Notes under the pieces: generated by a model | The model's database searches: none | What the model was told of the DNA's origin: nothing | Seen by the model: the letters and a program-made list of their open reading frames with translations, nothing else | Source of the DNA: Acidobacteriota bacterium | GTDB taxonomy: Bacteria > Acidobacteriota > Terriglobia > Terriglobales > Acidobacteriaceae | DNA length: 64,000 bases | Assembly (NCBI GenBank): GCA_021793595.1 | Contig: JAJYSL010000005.1 | Location: 4,739-68,738 of the forward strand | Direction: 5' to 3' | Position numbers and translations under genes: made by a program | Shown: positions 16,389 through 25,220 of the stretch, in pieces | How the letters are laid out: the number at the start of each line of letters is the position of its first letter | Position numbering within the stretch: position 1 is the stretch's first letter

Positions 16389-17761
16389 GCATCCACACCC
16401 TGCCGCGCCAGAACGTATTGTTTAAAACACTGTCCGCGATGCTCGTAGTTTTCAAACTGGTCGAAGCTGGAACATGCAGGCGCCAGCAAAACAATCTCGC
16501 CGGACTTCGCCTCGGACGCGGCCTGATCGACGGCGCGCTCCAGAGTTTGACAGCGGATCACGTCGACGGTGCCGCCAATCTGGCTCTCGATCTTTTCAGC
16601 GGCTGCGCCGATGGTATAGACGGCGCGCACACGCTCCTTCAGCAACGGGGCCAGCAATGTGTAGTCGGAATTTTTGTCTTTGCCGCCGAGGATCAGGTGA
16701 ATTCCACCCGGAAAGGAGGCCATGGCCTTCATGGTCGCGTCGACATTGGTGGCCTTGGAGTCGTTATAGAATTCGACGCCGCCCAGACGAGCCACAAATT
16801 CCAAGCGATGTTCGACAGCGCGAAAAGCGCCGACGGCTTTGCGAATGACGTCGCTGGAAATTCCCGCCAGTTTCGCGGAGCACACTGCGGCCAGAACATT
16901 CTCGACGTTGTGCTCGCCTTTGAGAGGAATTTCGCTCAGCGGCACAACCGGCTCTGCGGCGGCTTGCTCGGTGGCTCGCCAGACGACGGCGTCCCGGTAC
17001 ACGAAGCTTCCCTGCCGAACCGGTCGTCGCGTGCTGAACCAAAACACGCTGGCCTTCGTTTTGGATGCCATCGGCTGTGACTCGGAGCTTTCGGCATTCA
17101 ACACCAAAAAGTCATTTGCCGTCTGATTTGCGAAGATGCGCGCTTTGGCGGCCACATAATTTTCCATGGTCCCGTGGCGATCGAGATGGTCGGGAGTGAT
17201 GTTGAGGATGACGGCGATATTGGGATGAAACTCGACGATAGTCTCCAACTGGAAGCTGGAGACCTCGAGCACATTCCAACTTTCGGAGGTACTTTGAGGA
17301 ACCAGCGAAATGACAGGCACGCCAATGTTGCCGCCCACGTGTGTGGGCTGACCGCTGGCGCGGAAAATTTCTCCGCAAAGCGCCGTGGTGGTTGTTTTGC
17401 CGTTCGATCCGGTGATAGCGAGAATTTTCCCCTGAAGAAAGCGGGAGGCCAGTTCCAACTCCCCGATGACCGGTGTTCCGAATCCGCGGGCCTGCACCAG
17501 TTCCAAGGTATCGAGCGGAACTCCGGGGCTGACGATGATCCAATCCTGACGGCGAAATGTAAGCAGGCCATGGCCGCCGGCTTCGACCATCACGCCAATA
17601 TCAAGCAGTGCGGGCAACTCCTTGGCCAGCGCCTCGACACTGCGCAGATCGGAGACGGTGACTTGCGCGCCTTTTTTCCGCAGGAAAATGGCGGAGGCCA
17701 GTCCGGACTTTCCCAGACCCACCACCAGGATTCGCTTATCCTTTAATTCCATCATCGACAT
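16367..17761 (-). CDS. murD: UDP-N-acetylmuramoylalanine--D-glutamate ligase
   Basis: This 464-residue Mur ligase adds D-Glu to UDP-MurNAc-L-Ala. The N-terminal ILVVGLGKSGLASA nucleotide fold, the P-loop ITGSNGKTTTT, the LNITPDHLDRHG substrate motif and EFYNDSKATNVDAT are visible. Starts at 17761, 17755 and 17752 all fit; 17761 is given because a GGCGGAG site precedes it and it overlaps a mini-ORF stop as TGATG. D-Glu comes from MurI, encoded at 23542. The gene overlaps ftsW at its 3' end. Confidence 0.95.
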   Translation of the reverse strand: MSMMELKDKRILVVGLGKSGLASAIFLRKKGAQVTVSDLRSVEALAKELPALLDIGVMVEAGGHGLLTFRRQDWIIVSPGVPLDTLELVQARGFGTPVIGELELASRFLQGKILAITGSNGKTTTTALCGEIFRASGQPTHVGGNIGVPVISLVPQSTSESWNVLEVSSFQLETIVEFHPNIAVILNITPDHLDRHGTMENYVAAKARIFANQTANDFLVLNAESSESQPMASKTKASVFWFSTRRPVRQGSFVYRDAVVWRATEQAAAEPVVPLSEIPLKGEHNVENVLAAVCSAKLAGISSDVIRKAVGAFRAVEHRLEFVARLGGVEFYNDSKATNVDATMKAMASFPGGIHLILGGKDKNSDYTLLAPLLKERVRAVYTIGAAAEKIESQIGGTVDVIRCQTLERAVDQAASEAKSGEIVLLAPACSSFDQFENYEHRGQCFKQYVLARQGVDAWQNVSA

Positions 17762-17790
17762 CAATCTCCGCCGCGATTTGATTGTCCCAT
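17761..17790 (-). CDS. Possible 9-residue leader ORF coupled to murD
   Basis: On the minus strand an AGGAG site sits 9 nt before an ATG (17788-17790). It opens a frame of nine codons, MGQSNRGGD, whose TGA shares its A with the murD ATG (TGATG). Its ribosome site is better than murD's own. This is what translational coupling looks like, but chance is possible for so short a frame. Confidence 0.35.
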   Translation of the reverse strand: MGQSNRGGD

Positions 17791-17847
17791 GTTTCTTCAC
17801 TCCTGTTTCCCACAATTGCACACCGCAGCGAGCGCGACTTCGCGGCG

Positions 17848-18981
17848 TCAACGCAGTTTCAGCGTGGTCAACGCAAACAGGGCGAACACCAGGGCGGCAA
17901 TCCAGAAACGAACAATCACTTTCGACTCCGACCATCCCATCAGCTCAAAGTGGTGATGGATAGGAGCCATTTTGAAGATGCGCTTTTTCCGCAGTTTATA
18001 ACTTCCGACCTGCAACATCACGCTGAGCGCTTCCAGAACGAACACGCCGCCGATAAACGGCAGCAGCAGCTCCTGCTTGATAATGACGGCCACGGTGCCA
18101 ATGGCGCCGCCCAGGGCAAGGGATCCGACGTCTCCCATAAAGACCTCTGCCGGGTGGGCGTTGTACCAAAGGAAACCAATGCTGGCGCCGACCATCGACC
18201 CGCAGAAAACAGTAAGCTCAGAAACCATGGGCATGCGCTGAAATCCCAGGTAGTCGGCGTACACCACATTGCCGCTAATGTAGGTCAGCGCTGTCAATGC
18301 GCACACCGCGATGATGGCACAACCGATCGCGAGGCCATCCAGGCCGTCCGTCAGATTGACAGCATTGCTGGAGCCGACAAGCACCAATACGGTGAACAGA
18401 ATAAATGGAAGAAATGCGAGCAGGCCAAGATGCGGAACGTGGTGAACTGCGTGGAGAACGAGATCTGGGCGGAAACGCTTGACGAAGGGAACCATCAGGC
18501 GGGTGGAGTATTCGCCCTTGCTGCGGAGCAACAGGAGAAACACCGCGATCAGCAACGCAATGCCGATCTGCGCGGTGAACTTGACGCGCGCGGTGAGTCC
18601 CAGGTTTCGCTTGTGGACGACCTTCAGGTAGTCGTCGGCAAATCCAATGCCGCCGAAACCGACCAGCGCCAGGATCGCCAGCCACACCAGCGGGTTTGAA
18701 AGATCGCTCCACAATAATGTAGGCACCAGAATCGCCACGCAGATCAGCAGCCCGCCCATGGTGGGAGTGCCGGCTTTCTTCTGGTGATCTTTGGGGCCAT
18801 CCTCGCGGATGTATTGGCCGATCTGGAATTCGCGCAGCTTTTCGATGAGGTATGGGCCGATGAGCAGGCCGATCAGGAGCGCTGTGAGGGTGGCGAACGC
18901 AGTGCGGATCGTCAAGTAGCGAAAGACGCGGAACGCGTGGATGTAGACGAATAACTTCTGATATAGAAGCCAGTAGAGCAA
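17848..18981 (-). CDS. mraY: Phospho-N-acetylmuramoyl-pentapeptide-transferase
   Basis: This 377-residue polytopic enzyme transfers phospho-MurNAc-pentapeptide to undecaprenyl phosphate, making lipid I. Signatures present are AGTPTMGGL, GFADDYLKV, NLTDGLDGLA, EVFMGDVGSLALGG and MAPIHHHFE. The start appears to be a TTG at 18981, close behind GGAGGT; the alignment of LLYWLLYQKL with other MraY N-termini supports it. It is the first dcw gene in this window: murE, murF, ftsI, ftsL and mraW are not upstream, where a vWA gene sits instead. Confidence 0.96.
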   Translation of the reverse strand: MLYWLLYQKLFVYIHAFRVFRYLTIRTAFATLTALLIGLLIGPYLIEKLREFQIGQYIREDGPKDHQKKAGTPTMGGLLICVAILVPTLLWSDLSNPLVWLAILALVGFGGIGFADDYLKVVHKRNLGLTARVKFTAQIGIALLIAVFLLLLRSKGEYSTRLMVPFVKRFRPDLVLHAVHHVPHLGLLAFLPFILFTVLVLVGSSNAVNLTDGLDGLAIGCAIIAVCALTALTYISGNVVYADYLGFQRMPMVSELTVFCGSMVGASIGFLWYNAHPAEVFMGDVGSLALGGAIGTVAVIIKQELLLPFIGGVFVLEALSVMLQVGSYKLRKKRIFKMAPIHHHFELMGWSESKVIVRFWIAALVFALFALTTLKLR

Positions 18982-19333
18982 ATGACCTCCGCGCTGCCGG
19001 GATTGCTGAACGTGAATTTGATGAGCGCTTTTCTCAGGCTATAGTAACCGGTGGCGCAACTCCAGCGCGCCAGCACAAAGAAAGATTCTGCGGATTTGTT
19101 CCATGGAAGACAACGGCGAAGTCCCTGTTCATTTGGCGGGATGAAGTTTTCGCGATGCGGGCTGCTCTTCATCCCTCCCTAGTCACAAACCTCCGTCGCT
19201 TGAGTGGGAGCGCAAAAGGGAAAAAGCAACCGCAGGTCCTTCGACTCGCGTCGCCGCAGCAACCTACGCTCAGGATGACAGCCCACCGCGTCGGGTTTGT
19301 CGGGATCCTTCGAGACAGGATCAACAAACCGGT
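18982..19333. other. Intergenic region upstream of mraY
   Basis: This 352-bp gap between the vWA gene and mraY should contain the promoter for the mraY-murD-ftsW-murG block. Its distal half (19234-19330) carries repeat-like sequence, listed separately. No protein-coding frame with support is present. I could not identify a clear promoter pair. Confidence 0.4.
19234..19330. repeat. Possible degenerate dispersed intergenic repeat
   Basis: GGTCCTTCGACT ... CTCAGGATGACA (about 19235-19280) resembles a dispersed intergenic element I recall from many bacterial genomes. About 20 bp on, GGATCCTTCGAGACAGGATC (19303-19322) looks like a shorter, degenerate copy with GATCC/GGATC arms. Identification is from recall of the pattern, not a search. 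Confidence 0.35.
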
Positions 19334-20386
19334 TCAAGGGTGAGCGGGGGCGGGGCGGGGGGTGGCTGGCTGGGGGTGGGGGGTGGCGAAATAGCCGGCG
19401 CGGGTGCGGACGGACAGGTTGCCTTGCCCTTTGGCTTTGACCTGGACACGGATAGCGCGATAGCCGCCCTGGCTGATGGGCTGGGTTGGATGATAGCCGA
19501 GAACATATTGATGGCGAATATCCTGGGCGACTTCCGCAGCGATGGCATCCACCTGATCGAGCGACTTAGGAAAAAAGGCGATGCCTCCCGTATCGTCACT
19601 GAGCGACTGCAGGGCTTTGCGGGCGCGGTGGCTCTGGCTATGATCCGACTCATTGTAGAGCAAGCCGATCGAGTAAACGATGGGGCCATTCAGGTCCTGG
19701 ATGCGGCGTACGGTTTCTGCCAGGGTGGCGCTGGAGCTATTGTCTTCGCCATCAGTAATGATCAGGATGACCTGCTTGGGGTGCTTGGCTCGTTTCGCCA
19801 GATGATCGGCGGCGGCGATGATCGCATCGTAGAGCGCGGTACCGCCCTGGGAGTCAATGTGGGAGAGGCCTTTCCGAAGGAGGTCGATGTTTGAGGTGAA
19901 ATCCTGATCGAGAAAAGCTTCGTCGGAGAAGTTCACGATAAAAGCCTCGTCCTGCGGATTGGAAGCCTGAATCAGATCGATGGCGGCGCGATTCACCGCT
20001 GCCCGCTTTTGCGCCATGGAACCGGAGTTGTCGACCAAGATGGCCAGCGACACCGGAACATCTTCCTGACCAAAGGAAGAAATCGTCTGTGGAACGTTGT
20101 TTTCATAGACGGTGAAATTCTGTTTCTGGAGGCTGGTCACCAGATGTTCATGGCTGTCGACGACCGTAGCGTACAGAACCACCTCGCTAACGGAAGTTTT
20201 GAAGGTAAATGGCTGGTTCTGTGCGGGGGTGACCGCTGCCTGAGGTGTAGCAGTGGGATTGGGCGCGTTTTGCGCGGAGCCGTTGGCAGCCTGCTGAGAC
20301 AGTGCAGGCGAAACGCCAAGCGACAGGTAAGCGCCGATGGCCAGTAGCAGTGCAAGGTAGAACTGCTTGGTGCTGCGAACCGGCAT
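19334..20386 (-). CDS. Secreted VWFA-related protein (acidobacterial vWA domain type)
   Basis: This 350-residue protein has a signal peptide (about 1-30), an Ala/Pro/Gln-rich stretch, and a short beta region (VYENNVPQTISSF). A von Willebrand A domain follows with a complete-looking MIDAS start DNSGSM (D119, S121, S123), GGTALYDAI and ITDGEDNSS. The order matches the VWFA-related family described as characteristic of Acidobacteria. It probably binds a ligand through a divalent metal outside the cytoplasm; the partner is unknown. The ATG at 20386 follows AGGGGA. The last 20 residues are Pro-rich, encoded by a very C-rich tract. Confidence 0.85.
   Translation of the reverse strand: MPVRSTKQFYLALLLAIGAYLSLGVSPALSQQAANGSAQNAPNPTATPQAAVTPAQNQPFTFKTSVSEVVLYATVVDSHEHLVTSLQKQNFTVYENNVPQTISSFGQEDVPVSLAILVDNSGSMAQKRAAVNRAAIDLIQASNPQDEAFIVNFSDEAFLDQDFTSNIDLLRKGLSHIDSQGGTALYDAIIAAADHLAKRAKHPKQVILIITDGEDNSSSATLAETVRRIQDLNGPIVYSIGLLYNESDHSQSHRARKALQSLSDDTGGIAFFPKSLDQVDAIAAEVAQDIRHQYVLGYHPTQPISQGGYRAIRVQVKAKGQGNLSVRTRAGYFATPHPQPATPRPAPAHP
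19346..19383 (+). other. Potential G-quadruplex tract
   Basis: Five runs of 4-6 G (46-50, 52-55, 57-62, 72-76, 78-83 in the 193xx numbering) are separated by loops of 1, 1, 9 and 1 bases on the plus strand. This satisfies the usual intramolecular G4 pattern. The plus strand is the template strand of the vWA gene, whose 3' end it encodes. Confidence 0.55.
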
Positions 20387-20683
20387 ACGATCCCCTATGG
20401 AAAGAAGCTGCCACGGATGGGGCACAGCATCTTAGGATGCACTGCAAGAAAGTCTGGCGGTGCGTGCTTGGATTCCGCCGCAAGTCTTCTTCCTCCATAG
20501 TCCTATGTCCGGGTTCTGTGGGCAAGCGATACGTGGGTCGGATTCCAGTTTGTTTTCAGGCACTCGGAGCCTGTTCCACAAAAAGGCAGCCACGCGCTGC
20601 GATAGAATCGGGAATAACAGAGTCGCACATTATCCGCTCGCCGAGGCGAGTTGCGCCTGATCTGACAGGAGTTCGCCCCTACC

Positions 20684-22021
20684 ATGGCTCGCATTTATCC
20701 TTTTCGCGCTTTTCGCTACAACCCCGGACTGGTCCGCGCTGAAGATGTGGTGACCCAGCCGTATGACAAAATTTCGCCGGCCATGCAGCAATCGTATTAC
20801 CAGCGCAGCCCCTACAACCTGGTCCGCGTGATCCTTGGACTGCCGGAATTGTTCGATTCCGAAGAAAACAATGTGTATACGCGCGCGGCTGAAAACCTGG
20901 CGGAATGGCGGAAAGAGGGCGTGCTGACGCAGGACAATGAAGCGGCAATTTATGCCTACAGCCAGCGCTATGAAGTTCCTGGCGCGCCGGGAACGACCGA
21001 GGAGCGGCGCGGCTTTATTGCTCTTGGCGAGTTGGTCGATTACAACCAGGGAATCGTTTTTCGGCATGAGCGGACGCTGGCCAAGCCAAAGTCGGACCGT
21101 TTGAATCTGCTGCGGGCAACACGGGCGCATTTCGGCCAGATTTTCATGCTCTATTCCGATCCCGGACTGACGGCGGAACAGCTTTTGTTTGCCAACCCGC
21201 CGACTCCCGATATTGAAGTGACGGACGAATACGGGGTGCTGCATCGGGTCTGGAAGGTTTCCGAGCCGAGCAAGATCAACCTGCTGCTGAGCGCCATGCA
21301 GAACAAAAAGCTGATCATCGCGGACGGTCATCATCGCTATGAAACTGCGCTGAACTACAGCCGCGAACATGCGTCGCAGGCCGCCAGCGCGCCGACCGAG
21401 CGTCCCGCGGGAAACCTGCCGCAGCCACCGTATCCGGAGGCCGCCGCCATGATGACTTTTGTCAATATGGAGGCGAAGGGACTCACGATTCTGCCTACGC
21501 ACCGCGTGGTCCACGGACTGAAGGATTTCGATACGGCGAAGTTTCTGAAGCGGGCTGCAGAGTATTTCGATGTACGGTCGTTATCGCCTACCCTGGGTGT
21601 TTCAGAAATTCTGGGCCAGCTGGCCGAGGCGGGAAAAACCGGCACCAGCTTTGTCGCGGCAACGCGAACCGGCAATCATCTGCTGACGGCAAAGAAGGCG
21701 GCCGTCGAAGCTCGCTTGAGCAATCAGCCGGAACGCCAAAGACGTCTGGATGTGGTGCAGCTGCACTCGATCGTGCTGGAGGACGTGCTTGGAATTTCTG
21801 CCCAGGCGGTGCTAGAGCAAAGCAACCTGCGCTATGTACGCGAGGTCAGCGATGCCCTGCAACAGGTGCGCGCGGGAGACGCCGACATTGCATTCCTGAT
21901 GAATCCAGTGACCCTGGACCAGTTGCGGGAAGTTGCATTCGCAGGGGATGTGATGCCACAGAAGTCGACCGACTTTTATCCAAAACTGTTGAGCGGTCTG
22001 ACCATCTATGCGTTGGATTAG
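20684..22021 (+). CDS. DUF1015 family protein
   Basis: This 445-residue soluble protein opens with MARIYPFRAFRYNPG, the hallmark start of DUF1015, and contains QPYDKISPAMQ, FRHERTL and IADGHHRYETAL, all conserved in the family. No signal or membrane segment is visible. The function of the family is not established. AGGAG lies 12 nt before the ATG. It is divergent from the vWA gene and followed closely by the amidase gene, whose open frame overlaps its end. Confidence 0.88.
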   Translation: MARIYPFRAFRYNPGLVRAEDVVTQPYDKISPAMQQSYYQRSPYNLVRVILGLPELFDSEENNVYTRAAENLAEWRKEGVLTQDNEAAIYAYSQRYEVPGAPGTTEERRGFIALGELVDYNQGIVFRHERTLAKPKSDRLNLLRATRAHFGQIFMLYSDPGLTAEQLLFANPPTPDIEVTDEYGVLHRVWKVSEPSKINLLLSAMQNKKLIIADGHHRYETALNYSREHASQAASAPTERPAGNLPQPPYPEAAAMMTFVNMEAKGLTILPTHRVVHGLKDFDTAKFLKRAAEYFDVRSLSPTLGVSEILGQLAEAGKTGTSFVAATRTGNHLLTAKKAAVEARLSNQPERQRRLDVVQLHSIVLEDVLGISAQAVLEQSNLRYVREVSDALQQVRAGDADIAFLMNPVTLDQLREVAFAGDVMPQKSTDFYPKLLSGLTIYALD

Positions 22022-22061
22022 CACACGAAAGACGGCCACAAAACGGCAGGGACCAGAAGCG

Positions 22062-22874
22062 ATGAGAGAGCGAGGCGTCTGCTGGGCAGGGCTCTCCAAT
22101 TGGGTGCCGATTGGACTTGTGTGTTTCGGCTGTCTTTGTCCAGCGCACGCGAAACAGTCGCAAACGCAGACAGGCACGCAGCCCGCTACGAACCCACCTT
22201 CGGCAACCTCCGCCCAGCCGCAACCCATCTCGCCGAACCCGACGAACATTCCCGCCGCGACACAGGCGCGGCCGGCGGAGCTGCGGTTTCTCGTGCTGCT
22301 GGATCCGGCCCACGGTGGCACGGACATGGGCGCCATGCTGGATCCTGCAACTCCGGAAAAAACGTATACGCTCGCGCTTGCCGAGAGATTGCGTGTGGCT
22401 CTAAATGCGCGTGGAATCCGATCCATCCTGACCCGCACTTCGGATATTGCGCTCGACAGCGATGCGCGTGCCACGATTGCCAACCGTTCTCTCGCATCCG
22501 CGTGCATCTCGCTGCACGCAACTTCGACGGGAAACGGTGTGCACCTGTTTACGTCTTCCCTGCCGGCAGTGACGGAAGCTGATCCGCGACGTGCTTTTTT
22601 GCCCTGGCAAACCGCCCAGGCCGCATACGAAACTTCAAGTTTGCGGCTGGAGTCGGATGTGGACGCAGCCATGACGCAGCAGCACATCCCAGTCCTGACC
22701 GCACGAACGTCGATGCTGCCGCTCGACAGCATGGCGTGCCCGGCGATCGATATTGAGGTGGCCCCGCTGGATGCTGCCACGCCATTGAGTGACGCCGGCT
22801 ATCAAAAGAAAGTTCTGGATGCGCTGGATGCCGCGCTGGTGGCGTGGCGAAGTGATTGGAGGCAGCAGCCTTGA
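22062..22874 (+). CDS. N-acetylmuramoyl-L-alanine amidase (Amidase_3 type)
   Basis: This 270-residue protein has a signal peptide (about 1-30, ending PAHA), a Pro/Thr/Gln-rich linker, then an Amidase_3 zinc domain. Zinc and catalytic positions are suggested by LLDPAHGGTD (His), LALAERLRVAL (Glu), CISLHAT (His) and AIDIEVAPL (Glu). It would cut the MurNAc-L-Ala bond in periplasmic peptidoglycan. The ATG at 22062 is preferred because of GGGA upstream and the signal peptide; the frame begins at 22008, overlapping the previous gene. The GerMN gene overlaps its stop codon. Confidence 0.85.
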   Translation: MRERGVCWAGLSNWVPIGLVCFGCLCPAHAKQSQTQTGTQPATNPPSATSAQPQPISPNPTNIPAATQARPAELRFLVLLDPAHGGTDMGAMLDPATPEKTYTLALAERLRVALNARGIRSILTRTSDIALDSDARATIANRSLASACISLHATSTGNGVHLFTSSLPAVTEADPRRAFLPWQTAQAAYETSSLRLESDVDAAMTQQHIPVLTARTSMLPLDSMACPAIDIEVAPLDAATPLSDAGYQKKVLDALDAALVAWRSDWRQQP

Positions 22875-23545
22875 TTCCCCGCTACCAGAAAGTCATTTTG
22901 TGGGTGCTGCTGATCAGTTCGGTGCTGATGGCTGCTTATTTGATACGGATGCGCGCGCGTACTCAAGACCGGCTGGCCGCAATTCCAGATTCCGCGCCAA
23001 TGCCGATACCGGTGGAGACCGCGCCGGTGCAAGTGACGCTGCTGATCGCGAATGACGAGGATGGATCGCTGGCGCCGGTGGAACAGCAGTTTGCCTTACC
23101 AGCCGAGACCACAACACGGGCTCGAACGCTGCTGAACGATTTGTTCGCAGAGTATGCCAAGTCGGGCTCTCCCCATCCACTGGCGCCCGTCGTGGCGATC
23201 GATGACGTGTTTCTATTGCCGGTTCCGGAGTCGAATGCAGCGCATCCGCAACAGATGGCCGTCATCAACCTGGACGGAAGTTTTGCCGACCACCATCCCT
23301 CGGGAATTCTGGTAGAGAACCTGACTCTGTTGTCTATCTTAGGAACACTGCACGCGAATTTTCCGCAAATTGCACAGGTAAGATTTCTGGTCGATGGACG
23401 TCCGCGGGCAACGCTGGCGGGCCATGCCGACCTGAGTCGAACTTATTTAACAGCGAATGATGTTCCGCAAGCGGCCAGCTCGGGTGCGCCCGCTTCGCAA
23501 GATGCGGAGTCGCCCGCGAAAACACCCGCGGAGAGCCAACGATGA
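22871..23545 (+). CDS. GerMN domain lipoprotein-like/anchored protein
   Basis: This 224-residue protein has an N-terminal membrane segment (about 8-23) and a GerMN domain (about 50-195). Typical stretches are LLIANDEDGSLAPVEQQF-like and INLDGSFADHHPSG, with ILGTLHANFPQIAQVRFLVDG at the end (key part FPQIAQVRFLVDG). The start is a TTG at 22871 overlapping the amidase TGA, behind a clear GGAGG; the ATG-less upstream extension lacks a ribosome site. In Bacillus, gerM sits beside the glutamate racemase gene, as here. GerMN domains occur with wall hydrolases, so a periplasmic role in peptidoglycan turnover is an inference. Confidence 0.8.
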   Translation: MIPRYQKVILWVLLISSVLMAAYLIRMRARTQDRLAAIPDSAPMPIPVETAPVQVTLLIANDEDGSLAPVEQQFALPAETTTRARTLLNDLFAEYAKSGSPHPLAPVVAIDDVFLLPVPESNAAHPQQMAVINLDGSFADHHPSGILVENLTLLSILGTLHANFPQIAQVRFLVDGRPRATLAGHADLSRTYLTANDVPQAASSGAPASQDAESPAKTPAESQR

Positions 23546-24384
23546 CGACTTCAGGCAAGATTCGCATTGGCGTGTTCGACTCTGGATTTGGCGGCCTTAC
23601 CGTGCTGCGAGCCCTGCTGCCACAAATTCCGACCGCAGAATTTTTCTATCTTGGCGATACAGCGCGGCTGCCGTACGGCTCAAAGTCGCAAGCGACGGTG
23701 GCGCGCTATGCGGTGGAGAGCGCGCAGTTACTGGAATTCTATGGCGCGGATTATTTGGTGATTGCATGCAACACCGCCAGCGCGTTGGCGCTGGACGCAA
23801 TCAAGTCTGCCGCGCATGTTCCCGTGCTTGGAGTGATTGAAACCGGCGCCGATAGCGCCGCTGCCGCCAGTACAACCCGTGACGTGCTGGTGCTGGCCAC
23901 CCAGGCCACCGTTGACAGCCACGCCTATGCACGCGCCTGTGCCGCGCTCGGCTTGCGGAGTATCGAAAAGGCCTGCCCCCTGCTGGTTCCGCTGATCGAG
24001 GAGGGATGGATCGACTCGCCCGTCACACGGGAGGTGCTGCGCATTTATTTGGCGCAGGCACAAGTGGAAGCAGAAGCGGCTGGAATAGCGCTTGACACGA
24101 TATTGCTTGGCTGCACGCATTATCCGCTGCTGCGAGCGTTGCTACGTGATTCGTTGCCGAAGGACGTGACGATACTGGATTCGGCGGAGAGCACGGCGCA
24201 GCGCGTTCGCCAGGAATTGGAAAAAATGAAGGTGTTGGCTGTGGATAGTCCGCACGCAGGCGGCGCAAACGTCCCCGCCTGCCACTTTTTCGCGACGGAT
24301 TCAGTCGAGAAGTTTCGCACGCTTGGCAGCCGATTTCTCGGCCGCCCCATTGAGAAAGTCGAACTGATCGATCTGGGCGGTTAA
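23542..24384 (+). CDS. murI: Glutamate racemase
   Basis: This 280-residue enzyme interconverts L- and D-Glu, supplying D-Glu for MurD. The two catalytic cysteines are in ACNTAS (C76) and LLGCTHYPLL (C191), and the substrate loop VFDSGFGGLTVL is at about 11-22. It overlaps the GerMN gene by ATGA (23542-23545). Amidase, GerMN and MurI therefore form a tight three-gene unit concerned with peptidoglycan. Confidence 0.96.
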   Translation: MTTSGKIRIGVFDSGFGGLTVLRALLPQIPTAEFFYLGDTARLPYGSKSQATVARYAVESAQLLEFYGADYLVIACNTASALALDAIKSAAHVPVLGVIETGADSAAAASTTRDVLVLATQATVDSHAYARACAALGLRSIEKACPLLVPLIEEGWIDSPVTREVLRIYLAQAQVEAEAAGIALDTILLGCTHYPLLRALLRDSLPKDVTILDSAESTAQRVRQELEKMKVLAVDSPHAGGANVPACHFFATDSVEKFRTLGSRFLGRPIEKVELIDLGG

Positions 24385-24452
24385 ATCGGATGGGCTGGTA
24401 TTCTGCGTAAGGCAGTCGCCTCGGCGACCTAACAGAGAATGATGGAGGAAGC

Positions 24453-25220
24453 ATGTTGCAATTGGACGGTCGCATTGCGGTGGTTTTCGGTCTGGCGAAT
24501 AAGCGCTCGATCGCGTGGGCCATTGCGCAAAAACTGCACGAGTCTGGATGCAAGCTGATCATCGGCTATCAAAATGACCGCATGAAGCAAGAAGCGGAGG
24601 GGCTGTTGGCGGATCTGCCCGGCGCTGAGGCGGTACAGTGCGACGTGTCGAACGATACCGAAATTGCAAGCGTCTTTGAATGCCTGAAGCAGCGGCATGG
24701 AAAGCTGCACATACTGGTTCATTCGGTGGCATTTGCGCCGGCGGACGACCTGAAGAACGACTTTCTTCAGACCACGCGCGAGGGCTTCCGCATCGCGCAT
24801 GATGTGAGTGTGTATTCTCTGATCGCCTTATCACGTGCGGCTGCGCCGTTGATGACAGAGGGTGGCAGCATCATGACCATGACCTACTATGGCGCGGAAA
24901 AAGTGGTGCCTCACTACAAGGTGATGGGCGTAGCCAAGGCGGCGCTGGAAGCGACGGTTCGTTATCTTGCTTCCGACCTTGGAAAACAGAACATTCGCGT
25001 GAATGCTATCTCGGCGGGACCAATCAAAACTCTGGCTGCGCGCGGTATTGGCAACTTGGGCGACATGCTGAAGTATCACGCGGATCGCGCCCCACTACAT
25101 CGCAATACCGAGCAGTCGGAAGTCGGCGGGACGGCTGTTTTTCTTGCCTCGGATCTGGCTTCCGGTATTACCGGTGAAGTGATCCATGTCGACAGCGGCT
25201 ACAGCATCATTGGATTTTAA
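24453..25220 (+). CDS. fabI: Enoyl-[acyl-carrier-protein] reductase (NADH)
   Basis: This 255-residue SDR-fold enzyme performs the last reduction in each fatty acid elongation round. It has the atypical FabI nucleotide loop GLANKRSIAWAIA, the catalytic Tyr-x6-Lys (Y155, K162 in HYKVMGVAKAA, with the extra Y145), and the SGYSIIGF C-terminus. A GGAGG site precedes the ATG. A short GTCGCC-TC-GGCGAC palindrome (24415-24428) lies in the gap after murI. It is convergent with tsaE, overlapping by 4 bp. Confidence 0.96.
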   Translation: MLQLDGRIAVVFGLANKRSIAWAIAQKLHESGCKLIIGYQNDRMKQEAEGLLADLPGAEAVQCDVSNDTEIASVFECLKQRHGKLHILVHSVAFAPADDLKNDFLQTTREGFRIAHDVSVYSLIALSRAAAPLMTEGGSIMTMTYYGAEKVVPHYKVMGVAKAALEATVRYLASDLGKQNIRVNAISAGPIKTLAARGIGNLGDMLKYHADRAPLHRNTEQSEVGGTAVFLASDLASGITGEVIHVDSGYSIIGF

